NCBI GenBank assembly: GCA_902494345.1
Contig: CABUSV010000008.1
Span: forward strand, 42,118-106,117
DNA length: 64,000 bases
Source: an uncultured Collinsella sp.
Lineage (GTDB): Bacteria; Actinomycetota; Coriobacteriia; Coriobacteriales; Coriobacteriaceae
Direction: 5' to 3'
Shown here: positions 23,795-31,915 of the stretch, piece after piece
Position numbering within the stretch: position 1 is the stretch's first letter
Layout: every line of letters starts with the position of its first letter
Made by a program: the position numbers and the translations under genes
Notes under the pieces: generated by a model
What the model was told of the DNA's origin: nothing
The model's database searches: none
What the model saw: the letters and a program-made list of their open reading frames with translations, nothing else

Positions 23795-24838
23795 ATGTCG
23801 TTTGCCAAATTCTTTAAAGACGCGCTGCTTCCCGTCGCCGTGTGGACGTGCGGCGTACTGCTGAGCTGCTTTGTGCTGATGGTCGGCGGCGCACCCGTTT
23901 CTATCGTGGTCGTGGCGGTCGGTGTGTCCTTGATCTTTGGCATACTGGGCATCGTGATCGAGTATGTGCGTCGCCGCCGTTTTCTGCGTCAGCTGGAGTG
24001 CGCGGCCGAGGAACTGGAGAGCCCCGCGTGGGTGCAAGAGATGGTGCAATGCCCAACATATGCCGAGGGCGAGCTCGAGTACGAGGTTTTACGACGGGTG
24101 GGCAAAGCTGCCTGCGACGAGGTTGCCGAAGGCCGGCGTCAGACCGATGACTATCGCGACTATATCGAGAGCTGGGTCCACGAGGCCAAGCTGCCCCTGG
24201 CGGCGGCTCACCTGATTTTGGAAAACCTGGACGGCAGCGAAGACGACCTGTCGCGCGTGGATGACCTGGGCTGTGAGCTGGCTCGCGTGGAGCGCTATAT
24301 CGATCAGGCGCTGTACTACGCGCGCTCGGAAGTCGTGGAGCGCGACTACCTGATTCGCCGCTGGGATCTCAAGACCTTGGTGACGGGTGCGATAAAAGCC
24401 AACGCGCGTGAGCTCATCGCGGCGCACGTGGCCCCGGTGTGCGAGAACCTCGACTTTGAGGTCTTTACCGACGAGAAGTGGCTCGAGTTTATTCTGGGCC
24501 AGCTCATTCAGAACAGCATAAAGAATGCGCGTGAGGACGGCGCAAGGATCGTGTTTTCGGGTGCGTTGCTGGACGAGGGCCTGGCAAGCGAGCACATCGA
24601 GCTTATCGTTGCCGACAACGGCTGTGGCGTGAGCGCGGCAGATCTGCCCCGCGTGTTCGAGAAGGGCTTTACCGGCGACAACGGTCGCACCACCAAGCGC
24701 GCAACGGGCATTGGCCTCTACCTGGTGGCGCGTCTGTGCTCCAAGATGGGCATCGACGTCACCGCGGCATCCGACTCCGGCGAAGGCTTTGTCGTCACGT
24801 TTGCCTTCTCGACCAACAAGTTCCAATACTTCGAGTAG
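23795..24838 (+). CDS. Intramembrane-sensing (BceS-like) histidine kinase
   Basis: ATG 23795 has TAGGTG about 7 nt upstream; a GTG at 23786 directly after the regulator's stop is an alternative. The 347-residue protein has two N-terminal membrane helices separated by only a few residues, then RRRR and a cytoplasmic part. The phosphorylation site H129 is in SWVHEAKLPL, matching the W-x-H-E-x-K-x-PL form of BceS/BraS kinases. N (LIQNSIKNA), G1 (VADNGCGV), F (VFEKGFTG) and G2 (ATGIGLYLV) boxes are present. Such kinases lack an extracellular sensor and usually depend on a BceAB-type ABC transporter, which is not encoded nearby. Confidence 0.85.
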   Translation: MSFAKFFKDALLPVAVWTCGVLLSCFVLMVGGAPVSIVVVAVGVSLIFGILGIVIEYVRRRRFLRQLECAAEELESPAWVQEMVQCPTYAEGELEYEVLRRVGKAACDEVAEGRRQTDDYRDYIESWVHEAKLPLAAAHLILENLDGSEDDLSRVDDLGCELARVERYIDQALYYARSEVVERDYLIRRWDLKTLVTGAIKANARELIAAHVAPVCENLDFEVFTDEKWLEFILGQLIQNSIKNAREDGARIVFSGALLDEGLASEHIELIVADNGCGVSAADLPRVFEKGFTGDNGRTTKRATGIGLYLVARLCSKMGIDVTAASDSGEGFVVTFAFSTNKFQYFE

Positions 24839-24864
24839 GCGCGCTCTTGCTGTTTTTCTCTGGG

Positions 24865-24927
24865 CTATGTTCACGTTCGGGAATATAGCTGAAGCAACTG
24901 GCGCAATGTTCCCGAACATTAACATAG
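24865..24927. repeat. Long inverted repeat downstream of the kinase gene
   Basis: CTATGTT-CAC-GTTCGGGAA (24865-24883) pairs with TTCCCGAAC-ATT-AACATAG (24909-24927): 16 of 19 positions pair, and the three mismatches are clustered in one internal bulge. Confidence 0.55.
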
Positions 24928-24960
24928 CTATGAGGCGCGAAAGGATCCCCCAAACAAAAA

Positions 24961-24994
24961 CGTGCCGCCCCAATCGGAGCGGCACGCCATTTTT
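24961..24994. terminator. Bidirectional rho-independent terminator
   Basis: CGTGCCGC and GCGGCACG form a perfect 8-bp stem (24961-24968, 24979-24986), with AAAAA before and CCATTTTT after. It can end both the kinase transcript and, from the other side, the stress-protein transcript. Confidence 0.75.
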
Positions 24995-25010
24995 CCATCA
25001 GCCAACTCGC

Positions 25011-25140
25011 TGAAGTAAGGCTGCGAGGGCCACGGGGCCGGGAGGGGTTTCCTAAGGGCACATCCCGCAGCCGCAGCGCGGCGAGGACGTGCCCGTGGAA
25101 ACCCCGCAGGCCTTGCGCCGGCGGGAAGGAACCTACTTCA
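25011..25140. repeat. ~130-bp imperfect hairpin touching the stop codon of the universal stress protein gene
   Basis: Outer arms TGAAGTAAGG and CCTACTTCA and inner arms GGGGTTTCCTAAGGGCAC (from 25046) and GTGCCCGTGGAAACCCC (to 25105) pair with small bulges. The inner arms resemble the ends of the 100-bp elements at 21981 and 31444 (GG-TTTCC ... GGAAA-CCC). The right arm includes the stress-protein stop codon. Confidence 0.45.
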
Positions 25141-25570
25141 CGACCAGAATGTCGCAGTCGGTGTTGCGTAGCAGGAACGTCGAAATCGAGCCCAGGAGCG
25201 CATACTTGATCGAGGACAGGCCGCGCGCGCCGCAGAGCACCAGGTCGGGCTTGACCACGTCGAGCATCTCGTCTTTGAGCGTCTCGCGAATACGGCCGGC
25301 GCGAATCATGACCTCGACCTCGGGAATGTCGGGATTGGCCTTGGCCTCTTCGAGCTGCTTGGCGATGGAGTTCTTAAACGCCTCCTCTAGGCCGTTGACC
25401 AGATCGACCGGATAGGAACCGGCGCTCTCGAGCGCGGTGGAGTCGATGACGTGGCCGATGATCAGCTTAGCGCCGTTGTTCGCGGCGACCTTGATGGCGC
25501 GTGCGAGCACAAAATCCTGCTGCTCAGTACCGTCGAGTGAAACAAATACCTTGGTGTAGCCCTCGTTCAT
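25133..25570 (-). CDS. Universal stress protein (UspA family)
   Basis: The 145-residue single-domain protein starts at ATG 25570 with AAGGAGG just upstream. KVFVSLDGTEQQ is the first strand with the nucleotide-contacting Asp, and CGARGLSSIKYALLGSIS is the G-x2-G-x9-GS phosphate-binding loop, so it is probably an ATP-binding type. It is convergent with the kinase and divergent from uppP. Confidence 0.9.
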   Translation of the reverse strand: MNEGYTKVFVSLDGTEQQDFVLARAIKVAANNGAKLIIGHVIDSTALESAGSYPVDLVNGLEEAFKNSIAKQLEEAKANPDIPEVEVMIRAGRIRETLKDEMLDVVKPDLVLCGARGLSSIKYALLGSISTFLLRNTDCDILVVK

Positions 25571-25819
25571 GGTTTCCTCCTTGGTCTATCGCACGGGCGC
25601 GGGGCTCGTGCGTCGGGCGGGCGCGGGTGCGTTGACCGCCGGACACTTTACCTTGTCGCAGTTATACCCAAGGATTTCGGTTTGACCGCTCGCAATTCTG
25701 TGAACGGGCGAGTTTTTTGGTAAGGGCAGGCGCGGTCGCACCGCCAACGGTTGATAATGGGACATCGCCCGCATCGTCCGCAGAACATCTACCGGCGGGT
25801 GTCTAACGAGGGGGTCCCT

Positions 25820-26794
25820 TTGGATATTATCGAGCTTCTAAAATCTGCCTTCATGGGTCTGGTCGAGGGCATCACCGAATGGCTGCCCGTTTCGTCGACG
25901 GGTCACATGATCTTGGTGGACGAGTTCGTCAAGATGAACGTGAGCGAGACGTTCTGGAATATGTTTCTGGTCGTGATTCAGCTTGGCGCCATTTTGGCCG
26001 TCTGCGTCCTGTTCTTCTACGACCTTAACCCGTTTTCTCCCAGCAAGGGTAAGGAGGGCCGTCGCGACACCTGGGTGCTGTGGGGCAAGATTGTGCTCGG
26101 CTGCATTCCCGCCGCGGCGATCGGTCTGCCGCTCAACGACTGGATGGAGGAGCATTTCTACAACGCTCCCGTCGTGGCGCTGGCGCTCATTGTGTACGGC
26201 GTGCTGTTTATCGTGATCGAGAACTGGCGCGCGAACAAGCGCGACCAGGCCGCTCTTGCCGGTTCGTTCGGTTCGCGTGCGGTGGTGGCGGGCGGACGCC
26301 CCGCTGGTGCGCATTTTGCCGCTCCCGCTGCGACTGCCGCTGCAGACGATGACGATAGCCTGGACTTTGGCTCCATCGCTACGCTCGAAGATCTGAGCTG
26401 GAAGACCGCGCTGGGTATCGGTTGCTTCCAAGTACTTTCGCTGATTCCGGGCACATCGCGCTCCGGCTCCACCATCATCGGCGGCCTGTTGCTGGGCTGC
26501 ACGCGCTCGGTGGCGTCTAAGTTCACGTTCTTCCTGGCTATTCCCGTTATGTTTGGCGCAAGTGCGCTCAAGCTGGTCAAGTACTTTATTAAGGGTGGTA
26601 CTTTCGGCACCAACGAGGTCGCTATCTTGGGCGTGGGCTGCGTCGTCGCCTTTGTGGTGTCGCTCATTGCCATCAAGTGGCTCATGGGCTTCGTCCGCCG
26701 TCACGACTTCAAGTGCTTCGGCGTCTACCGCATAATCCTGGGCATCGTGGTGCTTGCGTACTTCTTTGTTCTGGAGCCTATGCTCGGCCTGTAA
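25820..26794 (+). CDS. uppP: Undecaprenyl-diphosphatase
   Basis: The start is assigned to TTG 25820 because GAGGGGG lies 5-6 nt upstream and the product then begins DIIELLKSAFMGLVEG, the family's usual N-terminus. The 324-residue membrane enzyme recycles the lipid carrier for peptidoglycan synthesis by removing a phosphate from undecaprenyl diphosphate. EGITEWLPVSSTGH (16-29) and PGTSRSGSTI are the two catalytic motifs, and several membrane helices are evident. An unusual hydrophilic Ala/Asp-rich loop (GSRAVVAGGRPAG through ADDDDSLDF) of about 45 residues interrupts the middle. BacA-type enzymes also raise bacitracin tolerance; the BceRS-like pair lies 1 kb upstream. Confidence 0.9.
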   Translation: MDIIELLKSAFMGLVEGITEWLPVSSTGHMILVDEFVKMNVSETFWNMFLVVIQLGAILAVCVLFFYDLNPFSPSKGKEGRRDTWVLWGKIVLGCIPAAAIGLPLNDWMEEHFYNAPVVALALIVYGVLFIVIENWRANKRDQAALAGSFGSRAVVAGGRPAGAHFAAPAATAAADDDDSLDFGSIATLEDLSWKTALGIGCFQVLSLIPGTSRSGSTIIGGLLLGCTRSVASKFTFFLAIPVMFGASALKLVKYFIKGGTFGTNEVAILGVGCVVAFVVSLIAIKWLMGFVRRHDFKCFGVYRIILGIVVLAYFFVLEPMLGL

Positions 26795-26843
26795 CTTGGT
26801 TGACGCTGCGCGGCGGCCAGGGCGACAGCTTGTCATTCAAAGC

Positions 26844-26879
26844 GGGCGGCATGGACAAAAGGTCTATGCCGCCCTCTTT
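26844..26879 (+). terminator. Rho-independent terminator after uppP
   Basis: GGGCGGCATGGAC and GTCTATGCCGCCC form a 13-bp stem with one mismatch, followed by TCTTT. Confidence 0.7.
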
Positions 26880-26885
26880 GTCAAA

Positions 26886-26958
26886 GGATTGGTGAAAAGG
26901 GGTCAGGTAATTTTGCACCAACTTGGCGCAGATTAGCTTGACCCCTTTTCACCAATCC
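26886..26958. repeat. Perfect 20-bp inverted repeat (GGTGAAAAGGGG type)
   Basis: GGATTGGTGAAAAGGGGTCA at 26886-26905 is perfectly inverted at 26939-26958, with a 33-nt loop. No gene is nearby on the right for about 300 bp; the gap 26959-27243 holds no other recognisable feature. Confidence 0.6.
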
Positions 26959-27243
26959 CAGGGGGAGATGGTGATCTGGGCGAATGAGCTGGCTGTTCTT
27001 CCTGGCCACCAGCAAAAATCGAGTTGTGCGGTCTCTTGGAGGTCTCTCGCTGACCAAAAACGCCATCTCGGCACCATTAACATTCTCAGTAGTGTTTGCT
27101 TCTGTGAACTATATGCGTAAATTAGCGAGAATATTCCCAAAATAGGACAAGAACGCTCAAGTTATTTCAGTAACCCTTGCGTGGCGCCAGTGGAAAAGGC
27201 CGAACAACTCGAAAAATGTTGGTGGCGGTTTGAGGGCAATGCC

Positions 27244-27278
27244 GAATGCGGTAAAGGGACTGTCCCTTTACCGCATTC
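27244..27278. repeat. Perfect 35-bp palindrome overlapping a stop codon
   Basis: Seventeen-base arms (GAATGCGGTAAAGGGAC and its inverse) flank a single central T. The right arm overlaps the stop codon (27277-27279) of the dehydrogenase gene. The centre reads GGGACTGTCCC, the word shared by other hairpins in the window. Confidence 0.65.
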
Positions 27279-28272
27279 AGGCAACGGTGTGCTGGGGCTT
27301 GCGGCTAAAGACGAGTTTGTCGACCACGGCTTGCAACGACATGCGACGGACGGTGTCGTAGGCCTCCTGCGTGCTGTAGGCGCAATGGGGCGTGACGATG
27401 CAGCGTGGGTGGGCGATCAAGGCCTGGTTGGGTTCGGTTTCGTCGGCAAGCACGTCAAGTGCGGCGCCGCAGATACCGCGCGTGCCACCGCTGGCGATGC
27501 CCTCGTCTAGTGCGGCGACCAAGGCATTCTCATTCACAATGGGTCCGCGGGCCGTGTTGATCAAAAACGCCGTGGGTTTCATAAGCGCAAGCTCGCGCTC
27601 GCCAATGAGACGCTCGGTCTCGGGAATCAGCGGGCAGTGCAGACTGACGATATCGGAGGCACCGAGCAGCTCGTCGAGCGTCTGCGCTTTGACGCAGCCG
27701 GCGGCGGCAAGCTCTTCTGCGCTCTTGGTCGGTGCCCACACCAGCACCTTCATGCCGAGCGCCTGTGCGATGGGTGCCACGGCGCGCGCGATGCTGCCAA
27801 AAAAGACAAGCCCCAGTGTACGGCCCTGCGTGCGGTGCATGATGTAGCCACCCATCGGATTCCAGATGCCGTCGCGCACGTCGCGGTTGAGGAACGTAAC
27901 TTGGCGCATCAGGTCAAGCATTAAAGCGATGGCGTGCTGAGCGACGTCGTCCGAGCAATACCCGGGGCAGTTGGTGACGGTGATGCCGTGTGAGGCAAGG
28001 CGGTCGACAGCAACGTGGTTCAGGCCGATGGACATGTTCGAAACGATACGCATCCCCGTGGCGGCCATGGCGTCGGCACATGCATCATCGACGGGGCCAA
28101 ACTCGCCGACAAAGCCCTCGCAGCCAGCCAGCTGCTCGGCGGTGGGGCAGACATTGGGTTCATGCGCGCAGCCCACCAGCTCAATCTGATCGCCACCTTC
28201 GATTGTGTCGAGCGCCGCCTGGCCTGCCTCGGTCGAACCGTCGACCATGTAATAGAGCACCCTATGCTTCAC
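27277..28272 (-). CDS. D-isomer-specific 2-hydroxyacid dehydrogenase
   Basis: The start is GTG 28272 with AGGAGGG 5 nt upstream; longer frames lack a site. The 331-residue NAD-dependent enzyme shows a Rossmann loop in degenerate form (GLVFFGSIARAVAPIAQALGM, where G-x-G-x-x-G reads FGSIAR), the catalytic Arg region NTARGPIVNE, the Glu-containing segment DVLADETEPN and the His in TPHCAYST. The substrate (glyoxylate/hydroxypyruvate, phosphoglycerate or another 2-ketoacid) cannot be decided. The modified glycine loop is unusual for the family. Confidence 0.85.
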   Translation of the reverse strand: MKHRVLYYMVDGSTEAGQAALDTIEGGDQIELVGCAHEPNVCPTAEQLAGCEGFVGEFGPVDDACADAMAATGMRIVSNMSIGLNHVAVDRLASHGITVTNCPGYCSDDVAQHAIALMLDLMRQVTFLNRDVRDGIWNPMGGYIMHRTQGRTLGLVFFGSIARAVAPIAQALGMKVLVWAPTKSAEELAAAGCVKAQTLDELLGASDIVSLHCPLIPETERLIGERELALMKPTAFLINTARGPIVNENALVAALDEGIASGGTRGICGAALDVLADETEPNQALIAHPRCIVTPHCAYSTQEAYDTVRRMSLQAVVDKLVFSRKPQHTVA

Positions 28273-28338
28273 AGCAACCCTCCTGCCATTTGGGGACGGG
28301 GTAGAAATGGTAGATATTCTATACCTCTGAGCCAATCG

Positions 28339-28407
28339 AAGTTGCGGTGGAATAGTTCCTGTTTGGGGGCCGGAAGGCTGGTTTCAGGAACTATTTCACC
28401 GCAACTT
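28339..28407. repeat. 23-bp-arm hairpin, same family as 48590
   Basis: Arms 28339-28361 and 28385-28407 pair at 22 of 23 positions with a 23-nt loop starting TTTGG. Both ends read AAGTTGCGGTG. The copy at 48590 has the same outer arms and loop length but TTC/GAA in this copy is GGA/TCC there, a paired change. Confidence 0.65.
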
Positions 28408-28479
28408 ATTTGGTGATGTTTGGGTGGCGGCGGCGCACGGAGTCGTGGTGTGATTTGCGTCGGTGTCCGCGCGGCTCGG

Positions 28480-28485
28480 TATACT
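28480..28485 (+). promoter_or_regulatory. Likely -10 element of the pcrA promoter
   Basis: TATACT at 28480-28485 is preceded by TTGCGT at 28455-28460 with a rather long 19-bp spacer. It lies about 60 bp before the start codon. Confidence 0.4.
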
Positions 28486-28546
28486 GGTACGGCTCAAACT
28501 ATGGCGCCGCCCGCAGGCGCGCCGTCCGTCAGATGAGGAGTCGCCC

Positions 28547-31441
28547 ATGACCCAGCCCTTGCCCTGGGAAAAGAACGCCGCGGTACCCGTGCCGCCCGCG
28601 CCGGAACCCGTGCCACTCGATGCATACACCGCCCCTGCAGCGCCGGAGCCCGAGCTCGTCCCGCTCGACATCTACGACGCTCCCGCGCCGGCACCCAAGC
28701 CCGCCAAGCCGTTCGTCGACATCGATAGCCTTAATCCCGCCCAGCGCGAGGCAGTTCTGACCACCGAGGGCCCGTTGCTGGTGCTCGCCGGTGCCGGCTC
28801 GGGCAAAACCCGCGTCTTGACCTTCCGCATCGCACATATGCTCGGCGACCTGGGTGTTAAGCCTTGGCAGGTTCTTGCCATCACGTTTACCAACAAGGCC
28901 GCGGCCGAGATGCGCGAGCGTCTGGCAGCGCTTATTCCCAGCGGCACCCGCGGCATGTGGGTGTGTACCTTCCATGCCATGTGCGTACGCATGCTGCGTG
29001 AGGATGCCGACCTGCTGGGCTACACCGGTCAGTTCACCATCTACGATGACGATGACTCAAAGCGCATGGTGCGTGATATTATGCAGGCGCTCGGCATCGA
29101 GCAAAAGCAATTCCCCATCAATATGATCCGCAGCAAGATCAGCTCGGCCAAAAACGCCATGATTGGGCCCGAGGACATGCTCAAATCCGCTGACAGCCCC
29201 AATGACAAAAAGGCCGCGCAGGTCTACCTGGAGCTGGAGCGCCGCCTGCGCGCCGCCAACGCGATGGACTTCGACGACCTGCTCGTGCGCACGCTCGAGC
29301 TGCTGCGCACCCGCCCCGAGGTGCTCGACAAGTACCAAGAGCGCTTCCGCTACATTAGCGTCGACGAGTATCAGGACACCAACCACGTCCAGTACGAAAT
29401 CGCCAACCTGCTGGCCGCCAAGTACCAAAACCTCATGGTCGTGGGCGACGACGACCAGTCCATTTATAGCTGGCGTGGTGCCGACATCACCAACATCCTG
29501 GACTTTGAGAAGGACTTTAAAGACTGCAAGACCGTTAAGCTGGAGCAGAACTACCGCTCCACGGGCCATATCCTGAGCGCCGCCAACGCCGTGGTACGCC
29601 ATAACTCGCAGCGCAAGGACAAGCGCCTGTTTACGGCCGAGGGCGATGGCGAGAAGATTCAGGCCTTCCAGGCGAGTGACGAGCGCGACGAAGGTCGCTG
29701 GATTGCCGGCGAGATCGAAAAGCTGCACGCCAAGGGCACGAGCTACGACGACATCGCCGTGTTCTACCGCACCAACGCCCAGTCGCGTATCCTCGAAGAT
29801 ATGTTCTTGCGCGCGGGCGTGCCCTACAAGATCGTCGGCGGCACGCGATTCTTCGACCGCGCCGAGATTCGCGACGTCATGGCCTACCTCAAGATGATCG
29901 TGAACCCAGCCGACGAGATGAGCGTCAAGCGCGTCATCAACACGCCGCGCCGCGGCATCGGCTCCACCTCGATCCAAAAGATCGAGCAGCTGGCGCGCGA
30001 CAACCGCTGCTCGTTCTTCCAGGCCTGCGAGATCGCAACAGCCGAGACGGGCATGTTTAGTGCCAAGGTGCGCAACGGCCTGTCGAGTTTTGTGGCGCTG
30101 GTGCGCGAGGGCCGCCGCATGGACGGCGAGCTCAAGGATGTCGTCGAGATGATTGTCGACAAGACGGGCCTTCTGCAGGCGTTTCGTGCCGAGGGCACCA
30201 TGGAGTCCGAGAGCCGCGCCGAGAACATCCAAGAATTCCTGGGCGTCGCTGCCGAATTTGAGGAGACGCACGAGGATATCGAGGGTACGCTCGAGAGCCT
30301 AGAAGAGCTGCGCGCAGCCGGTGTTGCCGACGTGCCTGCCGGCGCCGAGCCCGTCGTGGTGAGCGCACCTGCGCCCGAGCCGGGACCGTCCGCGCCCGTG
30401 TCCTCGTTCGAGGCACTCGTCGGCGCGCGCGATGCCGCAGGTTCCAATCCGCTCGATAGCCTAGACGCTCCGGCGCTCTCGCCGCAGGATGCCCTGGCCG
30501 CCGCCATCGCGGGCAACGCGTATGCCGCGCCGACGGAGATGCCGGCGGGCGCCGTGCATGCCGACGAGATCGAGCGCACCTACGGTCCGCTCACCTGTAA
30601 GGCGCTGCCGGCACTCATGGAGTGGCTGGCCCTGCGCTCCGACTTGGATTCCCTGGCCGGCGAGACGCATGCCATTACCATGATGACCATCCACTCCGCC
30701 AAGGGCCTGGAGTTCCCGGCGGTGTTCGTGGCCGGCATGGAGGAGGGTATCTTCCCGCACGTGCACGACTTTGGCGGCAGCGATGACCCGGGCAAGCTCG
30801 AGGAGGAGCGTCGCCTGGCCTACGTTGCCATCACGCGTGCCCGTAAGCGCCTGTTCCTGACCTATGCGGCCACGCGTCGCACCTACGGCTCGACCTCTGC
30901 CAACCCGCGCTCTCGCTTCCTCAACGAGATTCCGTTTGAGGATATCGAGTTTAGCGGTATCGGTTCTGCCGGTTTTGAGGGCACGGGCTGGGAGAAGCGC
31001 GGCGACCGTCACGGCACCTTTGGCTCGGGCATGGGCTCGGATATGTATGGCGGCAAGGTGTTCGGTTCGCATACGCGCTCGACCGGCGGTTCCGGTTCGC
31101 GTGGCGGATCGAGCTTTGACGATTTCTTTGGCGGCAGTAGCTATGGGACCGAGCGCCATCGTGGGGTCTCACCTGATGCCGGCCGTGTTGCCTCGACCTT
31201 TGGCTCGGGCGCGCCGCGAGCCAAAAAGCCGTCGTCTAAGGTGTCACCGACAGTGGAGCGCAAGGTCGATCGCGCCAGCGCATCGCAGGATTTTGCCGTG
31301 GGCGATACCGTGAGCCACAAGACCTTTGGCACGGGTACCGTGATCTCGGTCGCCGGAGACATGATCGAGGTCCAATTCGAAAAGACCGGCCAGACCAAAA
31401 AGCTCATGAAGGGCTTCGCACCTATAGTGAAACTGACCTAG
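28547..31441 (+). CDS. pcrA: UvrD/PcrA-type ATP-dependent DNA helicase
   Basis: ATG 28547 follows GAGGAG at 6-nt spacing. The 964-residue SF1A helicase unwinds DNA in repair and replication restart. An acidic Pro/Ala-rich N-terminal extension of about 60 residues precedes the core. Motifs seen: LNPAQREAV, LAGAGSGKTRVL (Walker A), FTNKAAAEMRERL, DEYQDTN (Walker B), GDDDQSIYSWRGAD, TIHSAKGLEFPAVFVAGMEE and VAITRARKRL. About 110 extra residues rich in Ala/Pro (near EELRAAGVADVP to MPAGAVHADE) interrupt subdomain 2B, and the C-terminus ends in a Tudor-like VGDTVSHKTFGTGTV segment typical of PcrA. It is longer than the usual 720-780 residues. Confidence 0.92.
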   Translation: MTQPLPWEKNAAVPVPPAPEPVPLDAYTAPAAPEPELVPLDIYDAPAPAPKPAKPFVDIDSLNPAQREAVLTTEGPLLVLAGAGSGKTRVLTFRIAHMLGDLGVKPWQVLAITFTNKAAAEMRERLAALIPSGTRGMWVCTFHAMCVRMLREDADLLGYTGQFTIYDDDDSKRMVRDIMQALGIEQKQFPINMIRSKISSAKNAMIGPEDMLKSADSPNDKKAAQVYLELERRLRAANAMDFDDLLVRTLELLRTRPEVLDKYQERFRYISVDEYQDTNHVQYEIANLLAAKYQNLMVVGDDDQSIYSWRGADITNILDFEKDFKDCKTVKLEQNYRSTGHILSAANAVVRHNSQRKDKRLFTAEGDGEKIQAFQASDERDEGRWIAGEIEKLHAKGTSYDDIAVFYRTNAQSRILEDMFLRAGVPYKIVGGTRFFDRAEIRDVMAYLKMIVNPADEMSVKRVINTPRRGIGSTSIQKIEQLARDNRCSFFQACEIATAETGMFSAKVRNGLSSFVALVREGRRMDGELKDVVEMIVDKTGLLQAFRAEGTMESESRAENIQEFLGVAAEFEETHEDIEGTLESLEELRAAGVADVPAGAEPVVVSAPAPEPGPSAPVSSFEALVGARDAAGSNPLDSLDAPALSPQDALAAAIAGNAYAAPTEMPAGAVHADEIERTYGPLTCKALPALMEWLALRSDLDSLAGETHAITMMTIHSAKGLEFPAVFVAGMEEGIFPHVHDFGGSDDPGKLEEERRLAYVAITRARKRLFLTYAATRRTYGSTSANPRSRFLNEIPFEDIEFSGIGSAGFEGTGWEKRGDRHGTFGSGMGSDMYGGKVFGSHTRSTGGSGSRGGSSFDDFFGGSSYGTERHRGVSPDAGRVASTFGSGAPRAKKPSSKVSPTVERKVDRASASQDFAVGDTVSHKTFGTGTVISVAGDMIEVQFEKTGQTKKLMKGFAPIVKLT

Positions 31442-31443
31442 GC

Positions 31444-31542
31444 GGCTTTCCCAGGCACGGCACCTCGGCCTTCAATCGTCGGGCATGACCTCAAGGTCTA
31501 TGCCCTCCTCTTTCAGGCCGATCTGCCGCACCTGGAAAACCC
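31444..31542 (+). repeat. ~100-bp stop-codon-adjacent hairpin element, copy 2
   Basis: GGCTTTCCCAGG to CCTGGAAAACCC; it shares its ends, its length and the internal word CTCCTCTTTC with the copy after purH. Its internal stem is different in sequence (GGGCAT/ATGCCC instead of GCGTAC/GTACGC) but in the same place, which argues for conserved structure. It begins 2 bp after the pcrA stop codon. Confidence 0.65.
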
Positions 31543-31560
31543 GTACATCTGGCTAGACGG

Positions 31561-31654
31561 GCGCGCCGGGGGCTTTGGTCGCCTGCTCGGGCAGTCCTGC
31601 GCGAGACGGAGGCCACATTAAGTGGCCTCCTTTGCGTGCGGAACTCGCGATCGA
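31561..31654 (+). repeat. Large palindromic repeat flanking the AbiE-like cassette, left copy
   Basis: A GGCTTTGGTCGCCTGCTCGG segment, GCAGTCCTGC, then a perfect 9-bp hairpin (GGAGGCCAC-ATTAA-GTGGCCTCC at 31608-31630) and GTGCGGAACTCGCGATCGAT. The same blocks in the same order, reverse-complemented, are found at 33789-33913. The central hairpin arms differ (GGAGGCCAC here, GGAGAGCAC there) but each remains perfectly paired. Confidence 0.6.
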
Positions 31655-31770
31655 TGTTGCCCTATACGCCCGCCCAGGTCCTTAGATAACGTTGCTTGCG
31701 AACGTCGCTCTGCTCGTCCGCTTTTTGGTCTGGAGAGCCGGGTGGGCTGATAGAAAAATAGATGTGAGTA

Positions 31771-31815
31771 GGGGCTCTCCCGTACACGGACGGGGGAGCC
31801 CCTTGTTGCGTTTTT
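31771..31815 (+). terminator. Terminator hairpin, left member of a direct repeat bracketing the AbiE-like cassette
   Basis: GGGGCTCTCCCG (31771-31782) and CGGGGGAGCCCC (31791-31802) form a 12-bp stem with one mismatch, followed by TTGTTGCGTTTTT. An almost identical hairpin and T-tract recur in the same orientation at 33720-33764. Confidence 0.7.
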
Positions 31816-31840
31816 GGACTCTTTCTTATGACTTTAGGGA

Positions 31841-31868
31841 TTGAGCGTTTTATACGATTCAGTATAAT
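31841..31868 (+). promoter_or_regulatory. Promoter of the AbiE-like cassette
   Basis: TTGAGC (31841-31846), a 16-bp spacer and a consensus TATAAT (31863-31868) in an A/T-rich stretch, 47 bp before the first start codon. Confidence 0.6.
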
Positions 31869-31915
31869 TTCAGATAGATGCTAAAATGTAACCGAAATGA
31901 AAACGGTGATTGTAC

